Assembly: GCF_900100315.1 (NCBI RefSeq)
Contig: NZ_FNFF01000002.1
Location: 372,001-436,000 of the forward strand
Reading direction: 5' to 3'
Length of the DNA stretch: 64,000 nt
DNA from: Streptomyces indicus
Lineage (GTDB): Bacteria > Actinomycetota > Actinomycetes > Streptomycetales > Streptomycetaceae
Positions within the stretch are counted from its first letter, which is position 1. Each line of letters begins with the position of its first letter. Both the position numbers and the translations under genes were made by a program. Below the pieces are notes generated by a model that was given only the letters and a program-made list of their open reading frames with translations, was not told the DNA's origin and ran no database searches. This document shows, piece after piece, positions 1-8,279 of this stretch.

Positions 1-144
1 CGGGAGCGGGACCTCGTCCTCCGTGGGGTTGCCGAACAACTCCAGGGCCCTCAGGGCCCGTTCGTCCTCTACGGCAGGGGTCCACCGCGACACGGTCGCG
101 CTGCCGTGTGGCCGTGTGTGTTCGCCGCTCTCCAGCCCCGCCAT
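1..144 (-). CDS. ATP-binding (HATPase_c) regulatory protein, N-terminal fragment
   Basis: An open frame begins with ATG at 144 on the minus strand and runs off the left edge after 48 codons. It contains the segment WTPAVEDERALRALELFGNP. I associate this with the N-terminal region of streptomycete RsbW-like ATP-binding anti-sigma or regulatory proteins, whose HATPase_c domain would lie beyond the window. The kinase motifs themselves are not visible, so the family call rests on the N-terminal signature only. The ribosome binding site (GATGGGGGC) is weak. A small unrelated secreted protein could in principle start the same way. Confidence 0.6.
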   Translation of the reverse strand, partial: MAGLESGEHTRPHGSATVSRWTPAVEDERALRALELFGNPTEDEVPLP

Positions 145-463
145 GCCCCCATCATGGCGTCAGCGGGGCCCCCTTGGAGCCCTTACGCGAGAAGTCACAT
201 CGCGGAACGGGTGGTTCCGCAGGGCGCGTTCGGCATATGCCTACGGCACTTAAGGCGCCGTCGCGGCCCGCGTGACCTGCGATGACACCCCGCTGCCGGG
301 AGATCACCCAGAGTTTTGGCCAAGGCAGGCTTAAGGCTTTCTTAAGGTTCTTATAAGCCGGAGGTGAGGGCGCCGGACGTCAACCGGCCGCCCTCACCTT
401 CACCAACTGGGCGTGCTGCGGGCCGAGTTGGACCGCGGCACGCCCCGTCGGCGGGTCAGCGGC
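145..463. other. Intergenic region with CTTAAGG repeats
   Basis: No gene is seen here. CTTAAGG occurs three times (249-255, 330-336, 341-347). The last two lie 11 bp apart and are followed by the palindrome CTTATAAG at 350-357. CTTAAG is very rare in DNA this GC-rich, so the cluster looks like a protein-binding or promoter region for the minus-strand gene starting at 144. A terminator-like hairpin follows at 363-398. Confidence 0.4.
363..398. terminator. Hairpin downstream of the secreted-protein gene
   Basis: The arms GGTGAGGGCG (363-372) and CGCCCTCACC (389-398) are perfectly complementary around a 16-nt loop. The hairpin lies 66 nt beyond the stop of the minus-strand gene ending at 464. 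There is no clear T-run, which is usual for terminators in high-GC actinobacteria. Confidence 0.6.
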
Positions 464-1237
464 TCACTGCACGACGACGTGGTCACCCGGCGCGTAGGAG
501 ACCCCGGTCGTGGAGTTGCCGTAGTACGCCCAGCGCCAGGTGCCGGTCCGGTCGGCCTTCACCGTCGTCCTCAGTCCGCCCGCGCTGTCCGCGTACACCA
601 TCTTGACCGTGGTGAAGGAGGTGGCGCCCGCGGGCTTGAACTGGAGGTTGACGTGCCGGCCGCCGTAGCCGGCGTACTTGTTGGTGTCCCAGTTGGCGCG
701 GGTGATCTTGCCCGTGACGGTGATGGTCCTGCCCTTGGCGACCGGCTCCGGGGAGGCGTTGACGGTGAGGTGGGAGTTGCGCTTGACGTGGACGGTGAGG
801 TTCTGGGCGTCGGTGTCCTCTGCGTCGCCCGCGAGATACGCGCGCCCCGCCACCTTCCAGGCGCCCGCGTACTCGTTCCCGAAGTCCCCGTGGGCCGGAT
901 CGATCGTCAGGGTTTCGGTGAAGTCACAGGCACCCCTGGTCCCGCTGTCGCAGTCGCTGGACACCAGCAGGGAGTGCCACAGCTCGTTACTGGACGACGT
1001 GCTCCCGCGGTACAGGTACACGTGCGCCGAATCCCAGTAGCGCTCGGCCGTCATACGGAAGGAGGCGGGTACCTCCACCTCGTTCGCCACCCCGACCACG
1101 ACCGCCTTGCCCTTGTTCACCGTGACGCGCGAGAACGAGATCCCGTTCTCCGCAGCCCCGGCCGGAGCCGCCGCCACCGCCGTGAACACCGCAGCCGCAC
1201 CGCCGGCCACGGCGAGTCTCCATGCGCTCTTCCCCAT
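464..1237 (-). CDS. Secreted protein of unknown function
   Basis: 257 residues. A Sec-type signal peptide covers about residues 1-28: a K/R-bearing start, an Ala/Val-rich core and a PAGA-A cleavage site. The mature part is rich in Thr, Val and Tyr and alternates in a beta-strand pattern. I read it as two immunoglobulin-like segments, about 30-145 and 150-257. The second opens with SPEPVAKGRTITVTGKI, which resembles bacterial Ig-like repeats. Two cysteines in the first segment (DCDSGTRGAC) could form a disulfide. No catalytic motif is visible. The protein probably acts outside the cell, and I cannot assign a function. A strong hairpin separates it from the upstream crotonase gene, so it is likely transcribed alone. 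Confidence 0.85.
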   Translation of the reverse strand: MGKSAWRLAVAGGAAAVFTAVAAAPAGAAENGISFSRVTVNKGKAVVVGVANEVEVPASFRMTAERYWDSAHVYLYRGSTSSSNELWHSLLVSSDCDSGTRGACDFTETLTIDPAHGDFGNEYAGAWKVAGRAYLAGDAEDTDAQNLTVHVKRNSHLTVNASPEPVAKGRTITVTGKITRANWDTNKYAGYGGRHVNLQFKPAGATSFTTVKMVYADSAGGLRTTVKADRTGTWRWAYYGNSTTGVSYAPGDHVVVQ

Positions 1238-1257
1238 CTGATCCCCGATCCCCTACG

Positions 1258-1291
1258 GAAAGACGCCGGAGGATCATCCTCCGGCGCCTTT
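1258..1291. terminator. Strong terminator after the crotonase gene
   Basis: The arms CGCCGGAGGAT (1264-1274) and ATCCTCCGGCG (1276-1286) are perfect. After one mismatch they extend into GAAAG/CTTTC, giving a 34-nt near-perfect palindrome. It lies between the stop of the minus-strand crotonase gene (1344) and the start of the secreted-protein gene (1237). Confidence 0.8.
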
Positions 1292-1343
1292 CAGACACCC
1301 GGCACCCGCAAGGGGTTGCACACCCGGGGGTCACGAACAGGGA

Positions 1344-2111
1344 TCAGGCGAACTTCGCCTTCCCCGGCCCCTCCTCCACGAAGCTGCGCATCCCGCGCTC
1401 GCGGTCCTCCGTCGCGAACAGGGCGGAGAACCAGGTGCGTTCGATGGCGAGGCCCGTGTCGATGTCCGCCTCCAGTCCCGCGTCGATCGACTCCTTCGCG
1501 GCGCGCAGGGCGATCGCCGGGCCCTGGGCCAGCTTCGCGGCCCAGGCGTGCGCCTGCTCGTAGACCTCGGCGGCCGGCACCACGCGGTCCACCAGGCCGA
1601 GTTGGAGCGCCTCGTCGGCCTTGACCATGCGGCCGGTGAAGATGAGGTCCTTGGCGCGGGACGGGCCGATCAGGCGCGACAGGCGCTGGGTGCCGCCGGC
1701 GCCCGGGATCAGGCCGAGCAGGATCTCGGGCTGGCCGAGCTTGGCGTTGTCGGCGGCGAAGCGGTAGTCCGCGCACAGGGCCAGCTCGCAGCCGCCGCCC
1801 AGCGCATAGCCGGTGACGGCGGCGACGACGGGCTTGGGGATACGGGCGACGGCGGTGAAGGCGTCCTGGAGATCGCGCGAGCGCAGGACCATCGCGGTGT
1901 GGTCCATCGCCTGCATCTCCTTGATGTCCGCACCGGCCGCGAACACCTTCTCACCGCCGTAGAGGACGACGGCCCGGATGTCGTCGCGTGCGGTCACCTC
2001 CTCGGCGACCACCTTGAGCCGGTCCTGGAGGGCGACGTCGAGGGCGTTCATCGGCGGACGGTCGAGCCGGATGGTGCCGACGCCCGCGCTGACTTCGAGG
2101 TGGAGGGTCAT
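1344..2111 (-). CDS. Enoyl-CoA hydratase/isomerase family protein (crotonase)
   Basis: 255 residues, the normal length for a soluble crotonase. The oxyanion-hole regions are FAAGADIKEM (57-66) and GYALGGGCELAL (101-112). The two acid residues of true enoyl-CoA hydratases, Glu144 and Glu164 in the rat enzyme, are matched by Glu109 and Glu129 (CEL and QPEILLG, 20 residues apart). Hydration of trans-2-enoyl-CoA to 3-hydroxyacyl-CoA is therefore the likely activity, as part of fatty-acid or amino-acid breakdown in the cytoplasm. No other beta-oxidation gene is adjacent, so the chain-length preference cannot be inferred. Transcription probably ends at the hairpin at 1258-1291. Confidence 0.93.
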   Translation of the reverse strand: MTLHLEVSAGVGTIRLDRPPMNALDVALQDRLKVVAEEVTARDDIRAVVLYGGEKVFAAGADIKEMQAMDHTAMVLRSRDLQDAFTAVARIPKPVVAAVTGYALGGGCELALCADYRFAADNAKLGQPEILLGLIPGAGGTQRLSRLIGPSRAKDLIFTGRMVKADEALQLGLVDRVVPAAEVYEQAHAWAAKLAQGPAIALRAAKESIDAGLEADIDTGLAIERTWFSALFATEDRERGMRSFVEEGPGKAKFA

Positions 2112-2220
2112 GTACGGAGGTTAGCGGCCGTTCACGCACGGAGGCCCGGTGCGCTTCGTCACAGCGCGGAACCCGCACTGGGCGGCTCCGCCGCCACGCC
2201 GCTTCGCCGCTCCGCGGCGA

Positions 2221-2254
2221 GGGGGGTGCGGGGGCTGACGTCCCCGCACCCCCC
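2221..2254 (-). terminator. Terminator after the first L,D-transpeptidase gene
   Basis: GGGGGGTGCGGGG (2221-2233) pairs perfectly with CCCCGCACCCCCC (2242-2254) across an 8-nt loop. It starts 14 nt past the stop codon of the minus-strand gene ending at 2269. The preceding 2165-2220 is rich in CCGCC/GGCGG mini-palindromes. Confidence 0.8.
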
Positions 2255-2268
2255 TCCTCACAACGACG

Positions 2269-3525
2269 TCACTTCTCCCACTTCTCCCACGGGAGGTTCC
2301 ACACGTTCAGGCCGTTGTGCCACGCGATCGTGTCGTCCTTGGAGTTCTTGATCGTGACCACGTCGCCGATCATCGACTGGTCGTAGAACCAGGCGGCCGG
2401 GGTCTTGCCGTCGTAGCCGCCGCGGACGTCGCGGATGCCGACGCAGCCGTGGCTGACGTTGGCCGAGCCGAAGGTGGAGGCGGACGCCCAGTAGTTGCCG
2501 TGGATGAAGGTGCCGGAGGTCGACAGACGCATCGCGTGCGGCACGTCCTTGATGTCGTACTCGCCCTCGCCGTCCGCGTCCGTGAAGCCGACCGTCGCAC
2601 CGTTCATGCGGGTCACCTTGTGCTTCTCGGTGATGACCATCTGGCCGTTCCACGAGGGCGTGGCCGGGGCGCCGGTGGTGATCGGGATGGTCTTGATGAC
2701 CTTGCCGTCCCGCTCCACCGTCATCTTCTTGGACTTGGCGTCCACCGTGGAGACCTGGCTGCGCCCGATGGTGAAGGTGATCGACTTGTTCTGCGAGCCG
2801 TAGACGTCGGGCCGGCCCTCGACCCCGTCGAGGTTGAGCTTGACGGTGACCTTCGTGCCGGGCTTCCAGTACTCCTCGGGGCGGAAGTCGAGCCGGTCGT
2901 TGCCGTACCACTTGTGCCGGATCTCGACGGCGGGCTCGGCGGTGACCTCGATCGCGTCCTCGACGGCGTCGGGGTTCGTGATGCCGCGCGTGAAGTTCAG
3001 CGAGACCGGCATGCCCACGCCGACCTTGTCGCCGTTCTCCGGCGTGAAGTGCCCGACGAAGGTGTTCTTCGGGGTGAGCGTCGTGAAGGTGGTGTCCTTC
3101 GCGGACGTACGGCCTTCGGCGTCCTTGGCCGTGGCGTGCACCTTGTACTTGGTGGACGCGGCGAGGTGGCTCTCGGGCTTCCAGGTGAGACCGTCCTTCG
3201 CGATCTCGCCGGGTATCTCGTTGCCCTTGCTGTCCTGGACCTTGACCTCGCTGAGCTTGCCCTTCTCGGCGGTGACCTCGAGCGCGCCGCTCGTCGCGAC
3301 GTCCTTGGCACCGTCCTTCGGGGATATCTCGACGACGGCGACGGACGGGGTGTTGGGCTTGGCCTTGCCCGCGCCGTCCTTTTCTTCCTTCTTGCCGCCC
3401 CCGTCACCGCCGCCACCGCAGGCCGTCACGGCGAGCAGCAGCGAGCCGGTGATCAGTGCCACCGATCCCCGGATCCGGCGCCCTCGCGCACCAACCGACG
3501 CCCCCGATATCGGTCGCCCGTTCAC
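2269..3525 (-). CDS. L,D-transpeptidase lipoprotein (Ig domains + YkuD)
   Basis: 418 residues from a GTG start. The lipobox is VTAC with lipidated Cys36, followed by a Gly/Asp/Lys-rich linker. Two Ig-like domains follow (about 60-150 and 150-265), as in mycobacterial LdtMt2. The C-terminal YkuD catalytic domain has His342 in HGNYW and the active-site pair SHGC with Cys361. These enzymes make 3-3 cross-links in peptidoglycan or attach proteins to it, acting on the outer face of the membrane. A paralogue (3811-5082) lies directly upstream on the same strand but is separated by its own terminator. The two were probably born by tandem duplication and are transcribed separately. Confidence 0.95.
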   Translation of the reverse strand: MNGRPISGASVGARGRRIRGSVALITGSLLLAVTACGGGGDGGGKKEEKDGAGKAKPNTPSVAVVEISPKDGAKDVATSGALEVTAEKGKLSEVKVQDSKGNEIPGEIAKDGLTWKPESHLAASTKYKVHATAKDAEGRTSAKDTTFTTLTPKNTFVGHFTPENGDKVGVGMPVSLNFTRGITNPDAVEDAIEVTAEPAVEIRHKWYGNDRLDFRPEEYWKPGTKVTVKLNLDGVEGRPDVYGSQNKSITFTIGRSQVSTVDAKSKKMTVERDGKVIKTIPITTGAPATPSWNGQMVITEKHKVTRMNGATVGFTDADGEGEYDIKDVPHAMRLSTSGTFIHGNYWASASTFGSANVSHGCVGIRDVRGGYDGKTPAAWFYDQSMIGDVVTIKNSKDDTIAWHNGLNVWNLPWEKWEK

Positions 3526-3768
3526 GTGTCGTTCTCCCCTCGCACGGCCTGGTCAGGCCTGCACCCCTGGCTGCGCGTTCGCGCGCATGCGCAAGGGGTA
3601 TCACACGGGCTCGTGGGCCCGCTCCCCCGGGATGTCACTGTTCCGTCCCAACTGGGCGGGTGGGCAGCGGCTTTGTCCCGGGGTGGGTGCCGGTTGCGGC
3701 CTGGGGACGCTTCCGGTCGCGGACGCGAGGCGGGCGCCGGTTGCGGCCGAGGACGGGGTTCCGGCTGC

Positions 3769-3804
3769 GGTCCGGGGTGCGCACGAGCGGGCGCACCCCG
3801 GACC
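3769..3804 (-). terminator. Terminator after the second L,D-transpeptidase gene
   Basis: GGTCCGGGGTGCGC (3769-3782) and GCGCACCCCGGACC (3791-3804) form a perfect 14-bp stem with an 8-nt loop, 7 nt beyond the stop at 3811. The rest of 3526-3768 has no gene. It contains imperfect repeats of GCCGGTTGCGGCC (near 3688 and 3735). Confidence 0.85.
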
Positions 3805-3810
3805 GGGAGG

Positions 3811-5082
3811 TCAGCGCGGGACGCGCCCCTGGCCCTTGCCCCGCACGGCCAGGGCCGAGCCCTTCTTCCACTTCGGCCAGGACATGTTCCAGCCGCCGAG
3901 CCCGTTGTCGGGGGCCACGGTCTTGTCCTTGGAGCCGACGACCTCGACCACGTCGCCGATCAGCGAGCGGTCGAAGAACCAGCCCGCGGGCGTCTCCGCG
4001 CTGCCGCCCTTGATGTCGCGCAGGCCCACGCAGCCGTGGCTGACGTTGTCGCGGCCGAAGGTGGAGGCCGGCGCCCAGTAGTTGCCGTGCAGGAAGGTGC
4101 CGGAGGTGGTGAGGCGGATGGCGTGCGGCACGTCCTTGATGTCGTACTCGCCCTTGCCGTCGGAGTCCGTGAAGCCCACGGTGGCCCCGTTCATCCGGGT
4201 CACCTCGAGCATCTCGGTGATCACCATCTTCCCGTTGTACGTGGTGGTCTTCGGCGCTCCCGCGGTGATCGGCACCTTGGACAGGAGCTCGCCGTCGCGG
4301 CGTACCTCCATGGTGTGGTTCGCCGCGTCCACGAGGGAGACCTGGCTGCGGCCGACCGTGAACGCGAAGGTCTTGTGCTGGAGGCCGTAGACACCGGGCG
4401 CCGCCTCGACGTCGCGCAGGTGCAGGTCCACGGTGACCTTGGTGCCGGGCTTCCAGTACGTACGGGGCCGGAAGTCCAGGCGGCCCGAGCCGAACCAGTG
4501 GCCCACGATCTCCACCGGCGGCTGCGCGGTCACCTTGACCGCGCGCTCGACGGCCGCCCGGTTCTCCACCTCGCGGTTGAAGTCGAGGGAGACGATCATG
4601 CCGGTGCCGACGGTGGAACGGTTCTCCGGCTTCACGTAGGCCACGAAGCGCTCGTCGGGGACGTACGTGGTGAACGTGGTGTGCCGGGCCGAGCGGCGGC
4701 CGTGCCCGTCGAGGGCGACCGCGTCGATCTCGTACTTCGCGGCGAGCGCGAGCCGCGGGTCGTCCGGGGTCCAGCGCAGGCCGTCCGCGGAGATCCGGCC
4801 GGGCACCGGGTACTCCTGCGCGTCCTGGTACTTGACCACCTTCACGGTCTCCAGGCGCCCGCTGGGCACCTTGACCTCGATGCCCTCCTCGGGCCGTACC
4901 CCGCGCTCGCCGTGCGCGGGACTGACGCGGATCGGCTCGGTCTCGCCCTTGCCGAGCATCTCGTCGAGCCGGAAGCCGTCCGCCGAACACCCGGCGAGCA
5001 GACTCCAGCTGATCACTGCGGCGGCCACGGCGTGCAGCGCGCGCCGGGTCCGTCGGCCGGCACCCCTGTCGTTTTGTCTCAC
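3811..5082 (-). CDS. L,D-transpeptidase lipoprotein (second paralogue)
   Basis: 423 residues from the GTG at 5082, chosen because it places a short basic stretch directly before a lipoprotein signal. The open frame continues upstream only as low-quality shadow sequence. The lipobox LLAGC gives lipidated Cys32. Two Ig-like domains precede the YkuD domain, which has His332 in LHGNYW and Cys351 in SHGC followed by VGLRD. It differs from its neighbour by a longer basic tail (KKGSALAVRGKGQGR), which could bind the anionic cell wall. Role: 3-3 peptidoglycan cross-linking at the cell surface. It diverges from glgX, with 169 bp between the starts. Confidence 0.93.
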   Translation of the reverse strand: MRQNDRGAGRRTRRALHAVAAAVISWSLLAGCSADGFRLDEMLGKGETEPIRVSPAHGERGVRPEEGIEVKVPSGRLETVKVVKYQDAQEYPVPGRISADGLRWTPDDPRLALAAKYEIDAVALDGHGRRSARHTTFTTYVPDERFVAYVKPENRSTVGTGMIVSLDFNREVENRAAVERAVKVTAQPPVEIVGHWFGSGRLDFRPRTYWKPGTKVTVDLHLRDVEAAPGVYGLQHKTFAFTVGRSQVSLVDAANHTMEVRRDGELLSKVPITAGAPKTTTYNGKMVITEMLEVTRMNGATVGFTDSDGKGEYDIKDVPHAIRLTTSGTFLHGNYWAPASTFGRDNVSHGCVGLRDIKGGSAETPAGWFFDRSLIGDVVEVVGSKDKTVAPDNGLGGWNMSWPKWKKGSALAVRGKGQGRVPR

Positions 5083-5251
5083 GTTGTCCCCAACGACGGG
5101 CCCCCTCCTGGGGAAACGTGAGGGCGGGGCCGGTTGGGGGCACAACTGGGGGAAGAGACAGCGAGGACCGCACGGGGGGCCGCGGCCGGGACGCCGTACG
5201 CCCGCCGGGTGCGGTCGCTCCGATGCACGCTGAGCCGCGGGAGGCTGACAG

Positions 5252-7579
5252 GTGTCGAGGGCACCCGAGCAAGAGGCGCAGCAAGAAGAGGCACGGCGAG
5301 GGGACCACGGAGAAGCGCGGCAGGGGGCGGCGGAGGGCGGTACGCAGGTCGACCGGCTGCTCGGGGCCGCGGCCGTACGGGAGCAGGCGCGGCGCGGGCG
5401 GGAGAGCCCGCTGCCCACGCTGCCGGTGTGGCCGGGGACGCCGACACCGCTGGGCGCGCGGTTCCGTACCGGCCCCGACGGTGTCGCGGGCACCAACTTC
5501 GCGCTGTGGGCAGGCGGCGCGGAGGCGGTGGAGCTCTGCCTCTTCGACGAGCAGGGGCGCGAGACCCGCTGCCCGCTGACCGAGCTGACGCATGAGATCT
5601 GGCACGGCTTCGTGCCCGGGGTGCAGCCCGGGCAGCGGTACGGGTACCGGGTGCACGGGCGCTGGGACCCGTGGACGGGGGCGCGCTGGAATCCGGCGAA
5701 GCTGCTGCTCGATCCGTACGCGCGGGCCGTGGACGGTGACTTCGGCACGTACGGGCGGGCCGCCGAGGTGTACGGGCATGTGCGGGACTGGCCCGAGCAG
5801 CATGTCGCGGACACGGTGCGCGACGACCGTGACTCGGCGCCGTTCGTGCCCAAGGGCATCGTCGTGCACGACGACGGCCCGGACGAGTGGGCCGAGGACC
5901 GGCGGCCGAAGACGCCCTGGGCGGACTCGGTGATCTACGAGCTGCACGTCAAGGGGTTCACGCAGCTGCACCCGGATATACCCGAGGAGCTGCGCGGCAC
6001 GTACGCGGGGCTCGGCCATCCGGCGGCGATCGAGCATCTCGTACGGCTCGGGGTGACCGCGGTCGAGCTGCTCCCGGTGCACCAGTTCGCGCACGAGGAC
6101 CATCTGCTCAAGCGGGACCTGCGGAACTACTGGGGGTACAACTCCATCGGCTACTTCGCGCCGCACGCGGGATACGCGGCCGGCGCGACGACGGGGGCGC
6201 AGGTCGGCGAGTTCAAGGACATGGTGCGGGCGCTGCACGCCGCCGGGATCGAGGTCATCCTCGACGTGGTCTACAACCACACGGCGGAGGCGGGTGAGTT
6301 GGGGCCCACGCTGTCGCTGCGCGGGATCGACAACCGCGGCTACTACCGGTTGCAGGGCGATCCGCGGCGGTACGCGGACTACACGGGCTGCGGCAACACC
6401 CTGCACGTCGTGCAGCCGCATGTGCTGCGGCTGATCACGGACTCGCTGCGGTACTGGGTGACCGAGATGGGCGTGGACGGTTTCCGCTTCGATCTGGCGG
6501 CCGCGCTCGCCCGCTCCTTCCACGACGTGGACATGCTCTCGCCCTTCCTCGCGGTCATCGCCCAGGACCCGGTGCTGCGGCGGGTGAAGCTGATCGCCGA
6601 GCCGTGGGACGTCGGGTCCGGCGGCTACCAGGTGGGGTCCTTCCCTCCGCTGTGGACCGAGTGGAACGACCGCTACCGCAATGCTGTACGGGACTTCTGG
6701 CGCGGGGCGCTGCCCGATGTGCGCGACCTCGGCTACCGGCTGTCGGGGTCCAGCGACCTGTACGCGTGGGGCGGGCGCAGGCCGTACGCGTCGGTCAACT
6801 TCATCACCGCGCACGACGGTTTCACGCTGCGGGACCTCGTCTCGTACGAGCGCAAGCACAACGAGGCGAACGGCGAGGGGAACCGGGACGGCACCGGCGA
6901 CAACCGGTCCTGGAACTGCGGGGCCGAGGGCGAGAGCGACGACCCGCGCATCCAGGCGCTCCGGCGCCGCCAGCTGCGGAACCTGATGACCACGCTGCTC
7001 CTGTCGACCGGGGTGCCGATGCTGGTCGCGGGCGACGAGCTGGGGCGGACGCAGGGCGGGAACAACAACGCGTACTGCCAGGACAACGAGACGAGCTGGC
7101 TGGACTGGTCGCTGCTCGAACAGCCGGGCTGGAAGGGGCTGTTCGAGCTCACCTCGCGCCTGATCCGGCTGCGGCACGAGCATCCGGTGCTGCGCCGGCG
7201 CTCGTTCTTCTCGGGCCGGGCGCACTCGGCGGACGGTCTCAGGGACCTGGCCTGGTTCACGGCGTACGGCGAGGAGATGACCGAGAGCGACTGGTACGCG
7301 CCGGCCGCGACGCTCGGGATGTACCTGTCCGGGCGCGACATCCCCGGCCGGGACGCGCGCGGCGCCCCGGTGGTCGACGACAGCTTCCTGGTCGTGCTGC
7401 ACGCCGCGGACCGCCCGGCGAGCTTCACCCTGCCGGGCCCGCCCTGGGCCACGTCGTACGAACTCGTCCTGGACACCACACGCGAGGACCAGTCGAGCGC
7501 CCCGGGCACGACACACACGGCGGGGGCCGTGGTGACGGTGCCGGCGCGGGCGGTGCTGCTGTTCCGGGTGGCGGGATAG
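5252..7579 (+). CDS. glgX: Glycogen debranching enzyme GlgX (isoamylase type)
   Basis: 775 residues. The GTG start at 5252 is set by GGGAGG at 5239-5244. An extra, charged N-terminal segment of about 55 residues precedes the CBM48 domain, which begins near PVWPGTPTPLGARF. The GH13 catalytic domain has Asp414 (FRFDLA) as nucleophile, Glu450 (IAEPWD) as acid/base and Asp522 (TAHDGF) as the third acid. The enzyme hydrolyses alpha-1,6 branches of phosphorylase-limit glycogen. It would act with GlgP, encoded 9 kb away. It is divergent from the transpeptidase gene and convergent with the response regulator, so it is probably monocistronic. Confidence 0.96.
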   Translation: MSRAPEQEAQQEEARRGDHGEARQGAAEGGTQVDRLLGAAAVREQARRGRESPLPTLPVWPGTPTPLGARFRTGPDGVAGTNFALWAGGAEAVELCLFDEQGRETRCPLTELTHEIWHGFVPGVQPGQRYGYRVHGRWDPWTGARWNPAKLLLDPYARAVDGDFGTYGRAAEVYGHVRDWPEQHVADTVRDDRDSAPFVPKGIVVHDDGPDEWAEDRRPKTPWADSVIYELHVKGFTQLHPDIPEELRGTYAGLGHPAAIEHLVRLGVTAVELLPVHQFAHEDHLLKRDLRNYWGYNSIGYFAPHAGYAAGATTGAQVGEFKDMVRALHAAGIEVILDVVYNHTAEAGELGPTLSLRGIDNRGYYRLQGDPRRYADYTGCGNTLHVVQPHVLRLITDSLRYWVTEMGVDGFRFDLAAALARSFHDVDMLSPFLAVIAQDPVLRRVKLIAEPWDVGSGGYQVGSFPPLWTEWNDRYRNAVRDFWRGALPDVRDLGYRLSGSSDLYAWGGRRPYASVNFITAHDGFTLRDLVSYERKHNEANGEGNRDGTGDNRSWNCGAEGESDDPRIQALRRRQLRNLMTTLLLSTGVPMLVAGDELGRTQGGNNNAYCQDNETSWLDWSLLEQPGWKGLFELTSRLIRLRHEHPVLRRRSFFSGRAHSADGLRDLAWFTAYGEEMTESDWYAPAATLGMYLSGRDIPGRDARGAPVVDDSFLVVLHAADRPASFTLPGPPWATSYELVLDTTREDQSSAPGTTHTAGAVVTVPARAVLLFRVAG

Positions 7580-7631
7580 CGGCAGCCGGGTGGGGTGCGC
7601 CGGGCTCCGTGGCGGGGGTGGCCGGGGCTGC

Positions 7632-8279
7632 TCAGCCGAGGATGCCGCGGTCGTAGCCCGCCGCCACCGCCGCCGCGCGGTCCTTCACGCCCAACTTGGC
7701 GTACAGGTGCGTCAGATGGGTCTTGACCGTCGCTTCGCTGATGAACAGTTCGCGGGCGATCTCGCGGTTCGATGTGCCGCGGGCGACGAGGGCGAGGACT
7801 TCGCGTTCGCGGGTGCTGAGCGGGGTGTCTCCGGGGGCGGGCGCGGGGGTGCGGACGCGCGAGACCAGGCGGGAGGCGACGGCGGGCGAGAGGACCGTGC
7901 GGCCCTCCGCGGCGGCGCGCACGGCCGTGAACAGCTCGTCGCGCGGCGCGTCCTTGAGGAGGTAGCCGGTCGCGCCCGCCTCGATCGCGGGCAGCGTGTC
8001 CGAGTCGGTGTCGTACGTGGTGAGGACGAGGACCTTGGCGCGGGCGCCGCTGCGGGCGAGCTCCGCGATCGCGGCCACTCCCCCGCCGCCGGGCATGCGC
8101 AGGTCCATCAGGACCACGTCCGGGTCGAGCCGGGCCGTGAGCTCGACACCCTCCTCGCCGGTGGAGGCCTCACCGAGCACCTCGAACCCGGGCGCCGACC
8201 GGAACATGCCGCGCAGGCCGTCCCGTACGACGGGATGGTCGTCCACGATGAGCAGGGTGATCGTCGCGTCAGTCGTCAT
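7632..8279 (-). CDS. NarL/LuxR-family response regulator
   Basis: 215 residues. The receiver domain (about 7-120) has acidic pocket VDD, phosphoacceptor Asp59 (VVLMDLRMP) and Lys109 (GYLLKD). The C-terminal LuxR helix-turn-helix (about 150-212) has STREREVLALVARGTSNREIA. The start codon lies inside the end of the kinase gene (11-nt overlap), indicating translational coupling. It is the last gene of a four-gene operon with an ABC-2 type exporter. By analogy with similar actinobacterial operons it probably controls that exporter in response to envelope stress or an antibiotic. The signal is unknown. Confidence 0.95.
   Translation of the reverse strand: MTTDATITLLIVDDHPVVRDGLRGMFRSAPGFEVLGEASTGEEGVELTARLDPDVVLMDLRMPGGGGVAAIAELARSGARAKVLVLTTYDTDSDTLPAIEAGATGYLLKDAPRDELFTAVRAAAEGRTVLSPAVASRLVSRVRTPAPAPGDTPLSTREREVLALVARGTSNREIARELFISEATVKTHLTHLYAKLGVKDRAAAVAAGYDRGILG

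Noticed and set aside
3635..7516. Very long open frame antisense to glgX
   Set aside because: High-GC DNA gives long shadow frames. It has no domain, and the plus-strand glgX has all catalytic motifs and proper codon bias.
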